A stretch of DNA of 64,000 nt from Haematobia irritans (Eukaryota; Arthropoda; Insecta; Diptera; Muscidae), in assembly GCF_050003625.1 (NCBI RefSeq), contig NC_134398.1, forward strand, positions 196,857,700 to 196,921,699. Direction: 5' to 3'. A program made the translations under genes and the position numbers. Shown piece by piece: positions 11,765-21,204 of this stretch. Each line of letters begins with the position of its first letter. Positions within the stretch are counted from its first letter, which is position 1. The notes beneath the pieces are model-generated. The model was given only the letters and a program-made list of their open reading frames with translations. It was not told the origin of the DNA and did no database searches.

Positions 11765-13206
11765 AACAAGTAAGTAAAGTCTAAAGTCGGGCGGGGCCGA
11801 CTATATTATACCCTTCACCCCTATGTAGGCCAAAATTTGTGTTACCATCTCAACTACTTCACATTTGCTGGAAGCTATATAAAGGAGACAATTCTACATC
11901 TACAAAATCTCTAGAATTAAAACTTAAATCGGCTAACGCTATCCAGTAGGAAACTTCCATTGGAAATGGGTCTTAAATGTGTAAAAATCTACCATATTTC
12001 CCCAACTCTGGTGTTCGTATATATGGGTAAGTAAAGTCTAAAGTCGGGCGGGGCCGACTATATTATACCCTTCACCCCTATGTAGGCCAAAATTTGTGTT
12101 ACCATCTCAACTACTTCACATTTGCTGTAAGCTATATAAAGGAGACAATTCTACATCTACAAAATCTCTAGAATTAAAATTTAAATCGGCTAAAGCTATC
12201 CAGTAGGAAACTTCCATTGAAAATGGGCCTAACATGTGTAAAAGTCTACCATATTTCCCCAACTCTGGTGTACGTATATATGGGAGCTATATATAATCTG
12301 AACCGATTTTGACTAAATTTGATATGCGGAATTTCACGTAAATGAGAGTATAACTTTGGCCCCCCTGGTCATATGAGTGCAAATCGGACGGAAGATATAT
12401 ATGCGAGCCATATCTAAATCTGAACCGATTTCAACCAAATTTTCCACAATTACCTATACTACTAAACGTACTCCTTGTGCGAAATTTGAAGCAAATCACG
12501 GCAAAACTCTGGATTTTGAGGCCATATAAGATCAAATCAGACGAAAGATATATATGGGAGCTATATCTAAATCTGAATCGATTTTGACCATATTTGGCAC
12601 ATACAATAGCATCATTAAAAGTACCGCTTGTGCAAAATTTGAAGTAAGTCAGGGCAAAACTCTGGCTTTTGTGGCCATATAAGTTCAAATCGGACGAAAG
12701 ATATATATGGGAGCTATATCTAAATTTGAACCGATTTCAATCAAATTTACCAAGCATTGGTAGAATGTCAATTCTACCCTCTGTGCAAAGTTTCACGAAG
12801 ATCGGTAGTAAACTTTGGCCTCTGTGGTCATATGAGTCTAAATCGGACGAAAGATATATATGGGATCTATATCTAAATCTGAACCGATTTGGCTGATATT
12901 TTGCAAGATTTTCGAGATTCGTAAAATATTTGGATGTACGGTATTTCAAGAAAATCGGTTGATAAACACGCTAACTATGACCAAATCGGGGATAAATATA
13001 TATGGCAGCTATATCTAAATCTGAACCGATTTTTTCCAAAACCAATAGCGATTGTCTCTGTGCCAAGAAACGGTCCTATGGCAAATTTGAGGACGATCGG
13101 ACTTATATTGCGAGCTGAACTTTGTGCACAAAATTACATATACAGACAGACGGACGGACAGACAGACAGACGGACGGACAGACAGACAGACGGACATCGC
13201 TAAATC
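11765..13206 (-). mobile_element. H3 Helentron-like element with duplicated head
   Basis: In reverse orientation: AACAAG at 11,765, the hairpin GTCGGGCGGGGCCGAC, then tandem units whose 'gatatatatg' cores lie at 12,393, 12,547, 12,700 and 12,853, a spacing of 153-154 bp. The GTCY tract, seen here as GACA/GACGG, runs about 13,140-13,198. The element stops at 13,206, where the poly-T of an inserted LINE begins. Its first 257 bp occur twice in tandem. Confidence 0.75.
11771..12284. repeat. 257-bp tandem duplication of the H3 head
   Basis: The sequence beginning 'taagtaaagtctaaagtc' at 11,771 is repeated from 12,028 with only scattered substitutions. Both copies run through the GC-rich hairpin to the 'ccccaactctgg' motif. 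The duplication lies inside one H3 copy, so it postdates that insertion or was carried by its source. Confidence 0.8.
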
Positions 13207-14092
13207 TTTTTTTTTTTTTTTTTTTTTTAATAATTCTGTTTATTTGCAATCTATTTTTCTACAAAACATTAAGCAAATTTTTTGTTACATATCTTAAACT
13301 GAATTGTTTAGGCTCCATTGAACCTAACAATATATTCTTTAAAATATCTAATATTTACATGACATTGATAGTTAAGCTTTACTTAAATAAAAGGGAGATC
13401 AAGAACATGTCGCCTTTTTAGTCTTCTTACTTCATCGGTATCATCTAACAAATTAATTGCTAATACATTAGAGTGATAACTTAATCTATTCAGATAATTC
13501 CTACTAAACTTTTTAATTTCGTCTTTAACAAGAGGAATGTTGAGATCTTTGTGAATGTTGTTGTTGTTGACAAACCAGGGAGAGCCAGTAATAAGCCTCA
13601 AAGTTTTTGATTGGTATCTTTGAAGAATTTCTATGTTGGAATTGCTGGCAGTACCCCATAATTGAATTCCGTAGGTCCATATTGGTTTTAAAATTGTTTT
13701 ATAGAGCAGAACTTTGTTATTTAAACTTAGTGTAGATCTCTGACCTAACAACCAATGCATTCTTTTTGTTTTAATGTTTAGATGCTGCCTTTTCATTCGA
13801 ATGTGCTCATTCCAAGTTAGTCTTTTATCCAAGTGAAGTCCAAGATATTTTACAGAGTATGCTGACTCTATTACTGTTCCATTGAATACAGGTGGAGGAC
13901 ATTCCTTTCTTCGAAGACTAAATGAAACATGGCCAGATTTTTCGGCATTAACCTTAATATTCCACTTTTTGTACCATTCTTGCATTGTATTTAATTGGTT
14001 TTGGATTTTTTTAGTAGCCTTTTTGTGACATTTATTAGTCGCCAATATTGCTGTGTCATCTGCGTACGTTGCTAATGTTACCTCATCCATTA
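13207..14092 (-). mobile_element. 5'-truncated Jockey-clade-like LINE with poly-A tail
   Basis: Minus-strand retroelement. The plus-strand run of 22 T at 13,207-13,228 is its poly-A tail. About 150 bp of 3' untranslated sequence separate the tail from the stop codon. The open frame covers only the C-terminal half of a reverse transcriptase, so the copy is 5'-truncated, the usual outcome of target-primed reverse transcription. It lies between two H3 copies. The right junction is close to 14,092, followed by a duplicated GACTCAAAATTTAAG motif. No clear target duplication links the two sides, so a deletion may have accompanied insertion. Confidence 0.8.
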
Positions 14093-14099
14093 GACTCAA
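13383..14099 (-). pseudogene. Reverse transcriptase C-terminal portion of LINE
   Basis: An open frame of 238 codons on the minus strand. Near its N-terminus it has YADDTAIL (residues about 12-19), which carries the catalytic Asp pair of the RT palm (motif C). The downstream 'VKYLGLHLDKRLTW' segment and 'YGIQLWG' are typical of Jockey-type LINE ORF2 between palm and thumb. The first residues probably derive from the junction, because the frame opens with TTG. There is no internal stop or frameshift, which suggests a fairly recent insertion. Endonuclease, fingers and most of the palm are missing, so it cannot be functional. There is no RNase H domain after the RT, unlike the LINE at 28.3 kb, so these are different families. 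Confidence 0.85.
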
Positions 14100-15272
14100 A
14101 ATTTAAGACTCAAAATTTAAGTAGGCTAATGCACTAGGTTGGAACACAATGTTAGTAAAAAAATATGGGAAACATTTAAATCTGAAGCAATTTTAAGGAA
14201 AATTCGCAAAAGTTTATTTATGATTTATCGCTCGATATATATGTATTAGAAGTTTAGGAAAATTAGAGTCATTTTTACAACTTTTCGACTAAGCAGTGGC
14301 GATTTTACAAGGAAAATGTTGGTATTTTGACCATTTTTGTCGAAATCAGAAAAACATATATATGGGAGCTATATCTAAATCCGAACCGATTTCAACCAAA
14401 TTTGGCACGCATAGCTACAATGCTAATTCTACTCCCTGTGCAAAATTTCAACTAAATCGGAGTTAAAAATTGGCCTCTGTGGTCATATGAGTGTAAATCG
14501 GGCGAAAGCTATATATGGGAGATATATCCAAATCTGAACCGATTTAAACTAAATTTGGCACGCATGGCTACAATGCGAATTCTACTCCCTGTGCAAAATT
14601 TCAACTAAATCGGAGCAAAAAATTGGCATCTGTGGTCATATGAGTGTAAATCGGGCGAAAGCTATATATGGGAGATATATCCAAATCTGAACCGATTTTA
14701 ACCAAATTTGGCACGCATAGTTACAATACTAATTCTACTCCCTATGCAAAATTTCAACTAAATCGGAGCAAAAAATTGGCCTCTGTGGGAAAATGAGTGT
14801 AAATCGGGCGAAAGCTATATATGTGAGCTATATCTAAATCTGAACCGATTTGGCTGATATTTTGCAAGTTTTTCGAGACTCACAAAATATTCGGATGTAC
14901 GGAATTTGAGGAAGATCGGTTGATATACACGCCAATTATGACCAGATGGGTGAAAAATATATATGGCAGCTATATCTAAATCTGAACCGATTTTTTCCAA
15001 AATCAATAGGGATCGTCTTTGAGGACACCATACCAAATTTTAGGACAATCGGACTAAAACTGCGAGCTGTACTTTGCACACAAAAATACACCAACAGACA
15101 GACGGACAGACAGACAGACAGACGGACGGACGGACATCGCTAAATCGACTCAGAATTTAATTCTAAGCCGTTCGGTATACTAAAAGATGGGCCTAGGACC
15201 ACTACTTCTTGGCGTTACAAACAAATGCACAAACTTATTATACCCTGTACCACAGTAGTGGTGATGGGTATA
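14093..15272 (-). mobile_element. H3 Helentron-like element, head truncated
   Basis: It starts at the 'gactcaaaatttaagtaggc' motif that lies about 190 bp inside the intact H3 copy at 61.9 kb, so the hairpin head is lost at the LINE junction. Tandem units follow ('ggcgaaagctatatatgggag' cores), then a GACAGACGG tract near 15,097-15,136, the 'gactcagaatttaattct' box, and the terminal hairpin TATACCC...GGGTATA ending at 15,272. Confidence 0.7.
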
Positions 15273-15798
15273 AACATGTGAAGAAATATTGATTTTAGAC
15301 CCCAAAAAATATATACCGATCGACTAAGTATCACCTCCTGAGGCGATCCAGCCCTTGGTGTCCGTCCGTCCGTCCATGTATTTGTTGTTCGCAAGATTAA
15401 TCGATTTTGATGAAATTTGGTATATGGTGTTTTTTGACACAAGGACGAACGCTATTGAATTTGGAAAAAATCGGATAAAATTCAGATATAGCTCCCAATT
15501 ACGATAAATGGGGTCAGACGGCGTTCGTTTACTAACCGATCGGCGTCAAATTTTGCACAAAGTAATCTAACAAAGTAATGACCTGCGCTATAAGTGTGCT
15601 ACATTTCATCGGAATCGGTTTAGATATAGATATAACTCCCATATATATGTATTTTACATTAATGTTCTTAAATATGGAATTGCGGTCTATCAAACCTATA
15701 TCATTGATACCCCAAAAACAATGTTTACTACTTTAGTAGAAGTGGTTTAGGGTATGATATAGTCGGCCCCGCCCGACTTTCTACTTTATTCACTAGTT
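15273..15798 (+). mobile_element. H3 element, short and internally deleted
   Basis: Same subfamily as 1,379-3,326: 'gattttagacccc', 'atcacctcctga', 'cttggtgtccgtccgtcc', and a terminal GTCGGCCCCGCCCGAC hairpin near 15,760. The end is the slightly decayed ACTAGTT at 15,792-15,798. It abuts the hairpin end of the preceding reverse copy, giving a tail-to-tail pair. Confidence 0.65.
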
Positions 15799-16408
15799 TT
15801 TATATCATATTTTTCATTAGTGTATTGAACAATTCTAATAGTTAGAGAAGGACATTGGAAACGAAATAAAAGGGAAATAATAATGAAAATAAAACACTAT
15901 TAGACAACGCCTCAATGAATTTAAATCTTTTACGTTATTGGCAAAATAATTAAAAGTACCCAACAACGCCAACAACAACCGGAGCAACTTCAACAAAAAT
16001 AATGGCATCATAGAAATCTGCAACAGAAAGGAGCAGGAGGAAATAACAAAACAACAATGCCATCAGCTATACACTCAACGAAACTCATTACAATCACAAC
16101 AACAACACTAAGACCAAGTTTCCTCCTAGCCAACTAAAGCCTTGTTGAACGAAGGAGCAGAATCCTATTTTTATTATTGTTGTTGTTGTTGTCATTTTTT
16201 TGTTTGTGAGAAAGGGAGATTTTATGAAAAAAAAAATACTAAAGCTACTCCTTGAACAAAAAGTACTTAACACTACCACCGATGAGTCTTACAGTTCACA
16301 TATTGAAATGTTTAATAGGGTGGATAGGAGATAATAATGGGAGTACAAGGACTTATATACATGTAAATAATTATCACCCTTTTCGTTACGCAAAGCTGCA
16401 ATTTTTAT
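15799..16408. other. Low-copy sequence, CAA/TTG-rich
   Basis: No repeat family recognised. It contains CAACAACAACA-type runs near 15,960-16,110 and a TTGTTGTTG run near 16,180, the texture of fly untranslated or intronic DNA. Short open frames on the minus strand (15,835-16,023 and 16,094-16,279) show no domain and have the low complexity of their surroundings. Confidence 0.45.
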
Positions 16409-16706
16409 TATACCCTGTTAGGTTAGGTTAGGTTAGGTTATGTGGCAGCCCGATGTATCAGGCTCACTTAGGCTATTCAGTCCATTGTGATATCACATCG
16501 GTGAACTCATCTCTTATCACTGAGTCCTGCCCGATTCCATGTTAAGCTCAATGACAAGGGACCTCCTTTTTATAGCCGAGTCCGAACGGCGTTCCACATT
16601 GCAGTGAAACCACTTAGAGAAGCTTTAAAACCCTCACAAATGTCACCAGCATTACTAAGGTAGGATAATCCACCGCTGAAAAACTTTTTGGTGTTCGGTC
16701 GTAGCA

Positions 16707-16717
16707 GGAATCGAACC
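16707..16717 (-). promoter_or_regulatory. SINE pol III B box
   Basis: Minus-strand GGTTCGATTCC, a near-consensus B box (GGTTCRANNCC). It is also conserved in the copies at 48,895-48,905 and in the duplicate at 50.3 kb. Confidence 0.85.
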
Positions 16718-16742
16718 CACGACCTTGTGTATGCAAGACGGG

Positions 16743-16753
16743 CATGCTAACCA
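16743..16753 (-). promoter_or_regulatory. SINE pol III A-box-like motif
   Basis: Minus-strand TGGTTAGCATG, at the position of the internal A box of a tRNA-like promoter. It lies about 26 bp before the B box. Confidence 0.6.
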
Positions 16754-17409
16754 TTGCACCACGGTGGCTCCCTATTATACCCTGTGGTACAGGGTATAGT
16801 TATAAGTTTGTGCATTTGTATGTAACGCCAAGAAGGAAAAGTCTGAGACCCATCGTAGTTAGAATACCGATCGTCTTAGAATTAAATTCTGAGTCGATTC
16901 AGGGATGTCCGTCTGTTTGTCTATCTGTACGTCTGTCTGTCTCTTCATGTATTTTTGTATGCAAAGTACAGATCGCAGTTTAAGTCCGATCGTCCTCAAA
17001 TTTGACATAGGGTGGTTTTTTGGGACAGAGATTTAGATATAGCTACCATATATATTTATCCCCGATGTGGTCATAGTTGGCGTGTTTATCAACCGATTTT
17101 CTTCAAATTCCGTATATCCGAATATTTTATGAGTCTCGAAAAACTAGCAGAATATCAGTCAAATCGGTTCAGATTAAGATATAGCTCCCATATATATCTT
17201 TTGTCCGATTTACACTCATATTTATGACCACAGATGCCAAAGTTTACTACCGATTTTCGTGAAATTTGGCATAGAGAGTCGAATTGACATTCTACCTGAT
17301 TTTTGTGGTAACTCAAATTTTATCAAACCCGGTTGAAATTTGAAGTATGAGTAATGGGTTTTTTGTATATTCGGCTTAATTATGGAATGGATACTTTTTT
17401 TTATGGATA

Positions 17410-17679
17410 ATTTTATTGTACTAAAGCAAAAATGTCGGGAATTAACTACCTTTGGTACGAATAAGGGCCTTCAGCGGGCCGACGAAGGTATGGCATTCTG
17501 CACGAAAATGCTGCTGCGATATTCTGGCACATTCCCGGCGAAGCGCTGTTATGAGTTGATCGACACTTTGGTATTTTTAGTGACAACCTTATCGTTCAAA
17601 ATGGCACAGTTCAACAGTTCGACATCTACAGATTTTGGTGGCCAGTGTGCGGTATAAGTGAAATGAGGAACCTTCTTTT
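17410..17679 (-). pseudogene. Tc1/mariner-superfamily transposase relic, C-terminal
   Basis: On the minus strand an open stretch reads like the end of a DDE transposase. A 'HWPPKSVDVELLNCAIL' segment corresponds to the family's WPPYSPDLNPLD-type motif. It is followed after a break by 'ECARISQQHFRAECHTFVGPLKALI', the usual REWAKIP...C.DFV.RLKA ending. The catalytic Asp of the PDLNP motif has been lost and the frame is interrupted. The upstream part was cut away by the H2 element that starts at 17,680. Relics of the same family occur at 32.8, 35.9 and 56.6 kb. Confidence 0.6.
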
Positions 17680-18240
17680 TATACCCTCCACCATAGAATG
17701 GTGATGGGGGTATAATAAGTTTGTCATTCCGTGTGTAACACATCGAAATATCGATTTCCGACTATATAAAGTATATATATATTCTTGATCAGGGAGAAAT
17801 TCTAAGACGATATAAGCATGTCCGGCTTTCTGCCTGTCTGTTGTAATCACGCTACAGCCTTCAATAATGGCGCTATCGTCCTAAAATTGGGCACATATTC
17901 GTTTTTTGTTTGCAGGCAGGTCATGTTCGAAGATGGGCTATATCGGTCCAAGTTTTGATATAGTCCCCATATAAACCCACTTCCCGATTCTTGGGCGTCT
18001 AGAAACTGCATTTTCTATCCGAAGTGCCTGAAATTGAAAATTTAGAGGTATTTTAGGATCATAAAGAGGTGTGTCGGAAATGGGGTGTATTGGTCCATGT
18101 TTGGTATAGCCGCCATATAGACCGATCTCCCGATTTTTATTATTGAGCTTATATATACTGTATTTATTACCCGATTTGTCTTTAATTGGAAATCTAGAGG
18201 TATTTTGGGACCACAAATCAATGTGCAAGTTCTTTACTAG
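17680..18240 (+). mobile_element. H2 Helentron-like element, 3' truncated
   Basis: Begins TATACCCTCCACCATAG with the GGGTATA partner. Then come 'cgatttccgactatataaag', a 'gacgatataagcatgtc' box and a GTCT-containing tract. H2-specific units follow, with 'ttggtatagccgccatatagaccgatctcccgat'-type sequence and 'cataaagaggtgtgtcg'. It stops near 18,240 where element X begins. The fuller copy is at 42,656-45,058. Confidence 0.7.
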
Positions 18241-20122
18241 AAAGAAGTCTGGCAGAAACCTGTGTAAAAATCATTAAATTATGTACCAAGTTTCCATTTA
18301 CGGACAATCCTCTACTTTCAATTTTCAAAAAATTGGGCAAAAGGGAACCCTCTCTCCACCATCGATCCACTTCGACCTGATATCGGAATATCACGTTCCC
18401 TTTATTAATTTCATAAACTACCCAACGGTTCCTATAAATCGAAGTAAATCGACAAAGTTTATTTCACTAACATATTCCCCTACCCCAACCAGATCTCGAA
18501 AAATAATGTACTAATTTAAAAATCATGTATTAATTTAATCACCTCCTCTCACGTTCCCTGTAAATTTCAAGTAGATACCATATCGCCAAACAACGAAGTG
18601 AATATCACCCTTAACGTTCCCTGAAAATTCCAAGAAAATCTAGAAGGAGAAAGTTCGCTTCCTGTCCAAATATCCAAACAACAGGTACACCATATTGATT
18701 TCATAACCTTCCCCCACTGCCTTTGTAAATTTCAAGAAAACTTGAGAATTTTAGTTTTTTCAGTTTTAGAGGAGGGGGACCCGACCAAATATCGAAAAGT
18801 GTTATAGCGTATCTTGTGTAAACGTCCCAGAAAATGTCAAGCTAATTATAAGCCCAATTTTCAAGAAGCAGGGCAAGGGGCGGCCCCTCTTTCCGTCCAA
18901 ATATCACAAAATGAGGTACCTAATATTAATTTCATAACCTTTCCCCAGGTCCTCTATAAATTTCAAGTAAATTGGGAAAGTTTAATTGTTTCTCTGTATG
19001 TACTTAAGGAGAAGCGTAGGACATAGGGAGACATATGCCCTTTTATTGTCCAAATATCCAAACAACAGGTACACCATATTGATTTCATAACCTTCCCCCA
19101 CTGCCTTTGTAAATTTCAAGAAAACTTGAGAATTTTAGTTTTTTCAGTTTTAGAGGAGGGGGACCCGACCAAATATCGAAAAGTGTTATAGCGTATCTTG
19201 TGTAAACGTCCCAGAAAATGTCAAGCTAATTATAAGCCCAATTTTCAAGAAGCAGGGCAAGGGGCGGCCCCTCTTTCCGTCCAAATATCACAAAATGAGG
19301 TACCTAATATTAATTTCATAACCTCTCCCCAGGTCCTCTATAAATTTCAAGTAAATTGGGAAAGTTTAATTGTTTCTCTGTATGTACTTAAGGAGAAGCG
19401 TAGGACATAGGGAGACATATGCCCTTTTATTTTTCCCCGACCAAATATTAAAAAATAAGGAACCTGATATAAATTTAAAAACCTCAACCAGTTTTTCCAT
19501 AAAAATTCAGTCGGAGAACTTTAGTTTTGTCTTCACTGTACTTTAAAAAAGTCGGGCAAAGGGAGGTCCCCCTCACCGACCAAATATCGAAAAATAATGT
19601 AGTCGTTCTTTGTCTAGACGCCCCCCTTCAACTTTCCCTGAGAATTTAAAGCAAGCCGGATAATTTTGTTCCAAGTTAGGCAAGCGCAAGTTTCCCCTGC
19701 CCATCCACATATGAACACATCAGGTACCCCATATTATTTTCATAACCTCACCGCATGTTCTCTGTAAATCTCAGTTAATTTAGAGAATTTTAGTTTTTTC
19801 ACAGAACTTTAAAAATGTCGGACAACGGGGTGGCCCCCCTCCGCGACCGAATACCGAAAAATAAAGTATCGGATCTTTGTCTAGATGTCAATCCCAAACT
19901 TCAATGACAATTTTAAGCAAATCGGTCAACTTTGGTCCAATTTTCAAAAAGTCCGGCAAAGGGGAGGTCCCCCTCCGCGACCAGGTGTCAAAAAATGAGG
20001 TACCCTATTTTCACCACATGAACGCCCCCTACGATCGGTTCAGCCGTTTCAGAGCCAACTCGGAACCAACTCGGAACATACAAACAAACAAACATATTTT
20101 GAATTTTCTATATATAGATTTG
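18241..20122 (+). mobile_element. Unclassified element X, forward orientation
   Basis: Repeated modules of 'cataacctnccccnngttctctgtaaatttcaag', 'gaattttagttttttc', 'aaaaagtcgggcaaagggag' and 'ccgaccaaatatcgaaaaat'. It ends with 'cagccgtttcagagcc', an ACAAACAAACA run and TATATATAGAT at about 20,112-20,122. The modules are the reverse complement of those at 9.5-11.6 kb. Tandem copying inside it produced a 384-bp duplication. No protein domain was recognised. The class is unknown to me. Confidence 0.55.
18664..19431. repeat. 384-bp tandem duplication inside element X
   Basis: The block 18,664-19,047 is repeated at 19,048-19,431 with almost no differences (one is 'aacctttcccc' versus 'aacctctcccc'). 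Each copy contains the same 70-codon open frame (18,814-19,026 and 19,198-19,410), which has no recognisable domain. The near-identity points to a recent duplication. Confidence 0.9.
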
Positions 20123-21204
20123 AAAGTTTTCATTTGAATTGAAAATTGAAATTGAAAATACCATATATATATTGAAATGAAAATGATTCACAACAAACGA
20201 TTTACCCTTAAGTCCATACAAATTATTTCCCATATCTCACTTCACTCACCCCAAAAATTTTCTCATCCACATCCTAGTTAGTTCTTTCCATTTTTTTTTC
20301 CTAGAATACATTTTGCCAAGGCGCAATTCAATTCAATTGTTTGTAATTGAATTTTTTACGTTAATTTACCCCTTTTATTATTAGTGTTGGTGTGTTCATG
20401 TCGTTGTTGTAATGCCGCAATGGCAACTACTTAAAACTACTACGAGCACTGACTTACAAACACCTAAATCCGAACACACACTCAGACCTCCAACACAATT
20501 ACCTCTTATACACACACACATAGATGTGCGCTAATTTAAACACATTCCAAAACAATCATCAACGCACAGCAGCCAAAGACACAACGTAAACGACAACGAT
20601 AACGATGAATACATTGAAGAAAGAAGTCGACATCATTGTACTACCCAGCTCATTTTAGTAACATTTAAAGGCGAATTGGAGAAAATTCATATAACCGAAC
20701 ATATTTAGTTTCTCGTAAAAACGTACGTAATTATAGAAATAGATTGTGTCACAGGTAAGATGAGTTAAGAAACGAGGGTGTAAAAATGATTTAAGTTAAA
20801 TATGGTTATAGCGCCCAGCAAAAAAGATGAAAATCGTTCTATATGTAGAACTTTAAGACCAACTCCAAAAATGTCCTCCCAATTAACTAGACAGGAGGTC
20901 ATAAATTATTACAATATTTTTCTGAGTTACTGAAAAGTGACAGAAGTTTTTTTGATTTAATTTTGTGGAACTCGTTTTGTTTTTCATATTATTAAGTTAT
21001 AATTTTTATTTAAAAAAAATGTCTAATTTAGAAATCCATTCTAGAAAAACTGCGAATTTCTGAAAGTATTTGAAGTTAAACCTTCCAGACAAGCCTTAGA
21101 ATGTGTTAAATTAAAGAATTATAAAAATTTTTAAAAATTTATTTATTAATTAAAATATCACAGAATTTTATAATTCACATCCAAAACACTGTGTACTGAT
21201 CACA
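20123..21204. other. Low-copy sequence, possible untranslated region
   Basis: No repeat recognised. The part at 20,380-20,650 is less AT-rich and carries CA-rich and AACGA-rich runs ('cacacacaca', 'aacgacaacgataacgatg') of the kind seen in fly 5' untranslated exons. No open frame of convincing length or splice arrangement is visible, so this is only a texture-based remark. Confidence 0.35.

Larger units (their letters stand above)
16418..16772 (-). mobile_element. Full-length tRNA-derived SINE with CCTAA tail
   Basis: On the minus strand it begins GGGAGCCACCGTGG, with a tRNA-like head carrying pol III A- and B-box motifs. A body of about 250 bp follows ('cggctataaaaagg', 'aacatggaatcgggcag'), then 'gactgaatag', 'atcgggctgcc' and a (CCTAA)n tail, seen as TTAGG repeats on the plus strand at 16,418-16,440. 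It is bounded by a 12-bp direct repeat, TATTATACCCTG, at 16,406-16,417 and 16,773-16,784, the hallmark of target-primed insertion. The 355-bp length and intact head make this the best reference copy here. Others lie at 24.5, 46.0, 48.8, 50.3 and 57.4 kb. Confidence 0.9.
16409..17330 (+). mobile_element. H3 fragment containing a SINE
   Basis: The TATACCC terminus lies at 16,409, but its hairpin partner is displaced by a SINE at 16,418-16,772. H3 resumes with 'tataccctgtggtacagggtata'. It continues through the 'cttagaattaaattctgagt' box, a GTCT-rich tract near 16,906-16,940 and two or three 153-bp-type units, then fades out around 17,300. No ACTTGTT end is present. Confidence 0.65.

Noticed and set aside
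18664..19431. Pair of LTRs
   Set aside because: The copies are directly adjacent with no internal region, no TG...CA ends and no target duplication; a tandem duplication explains them.
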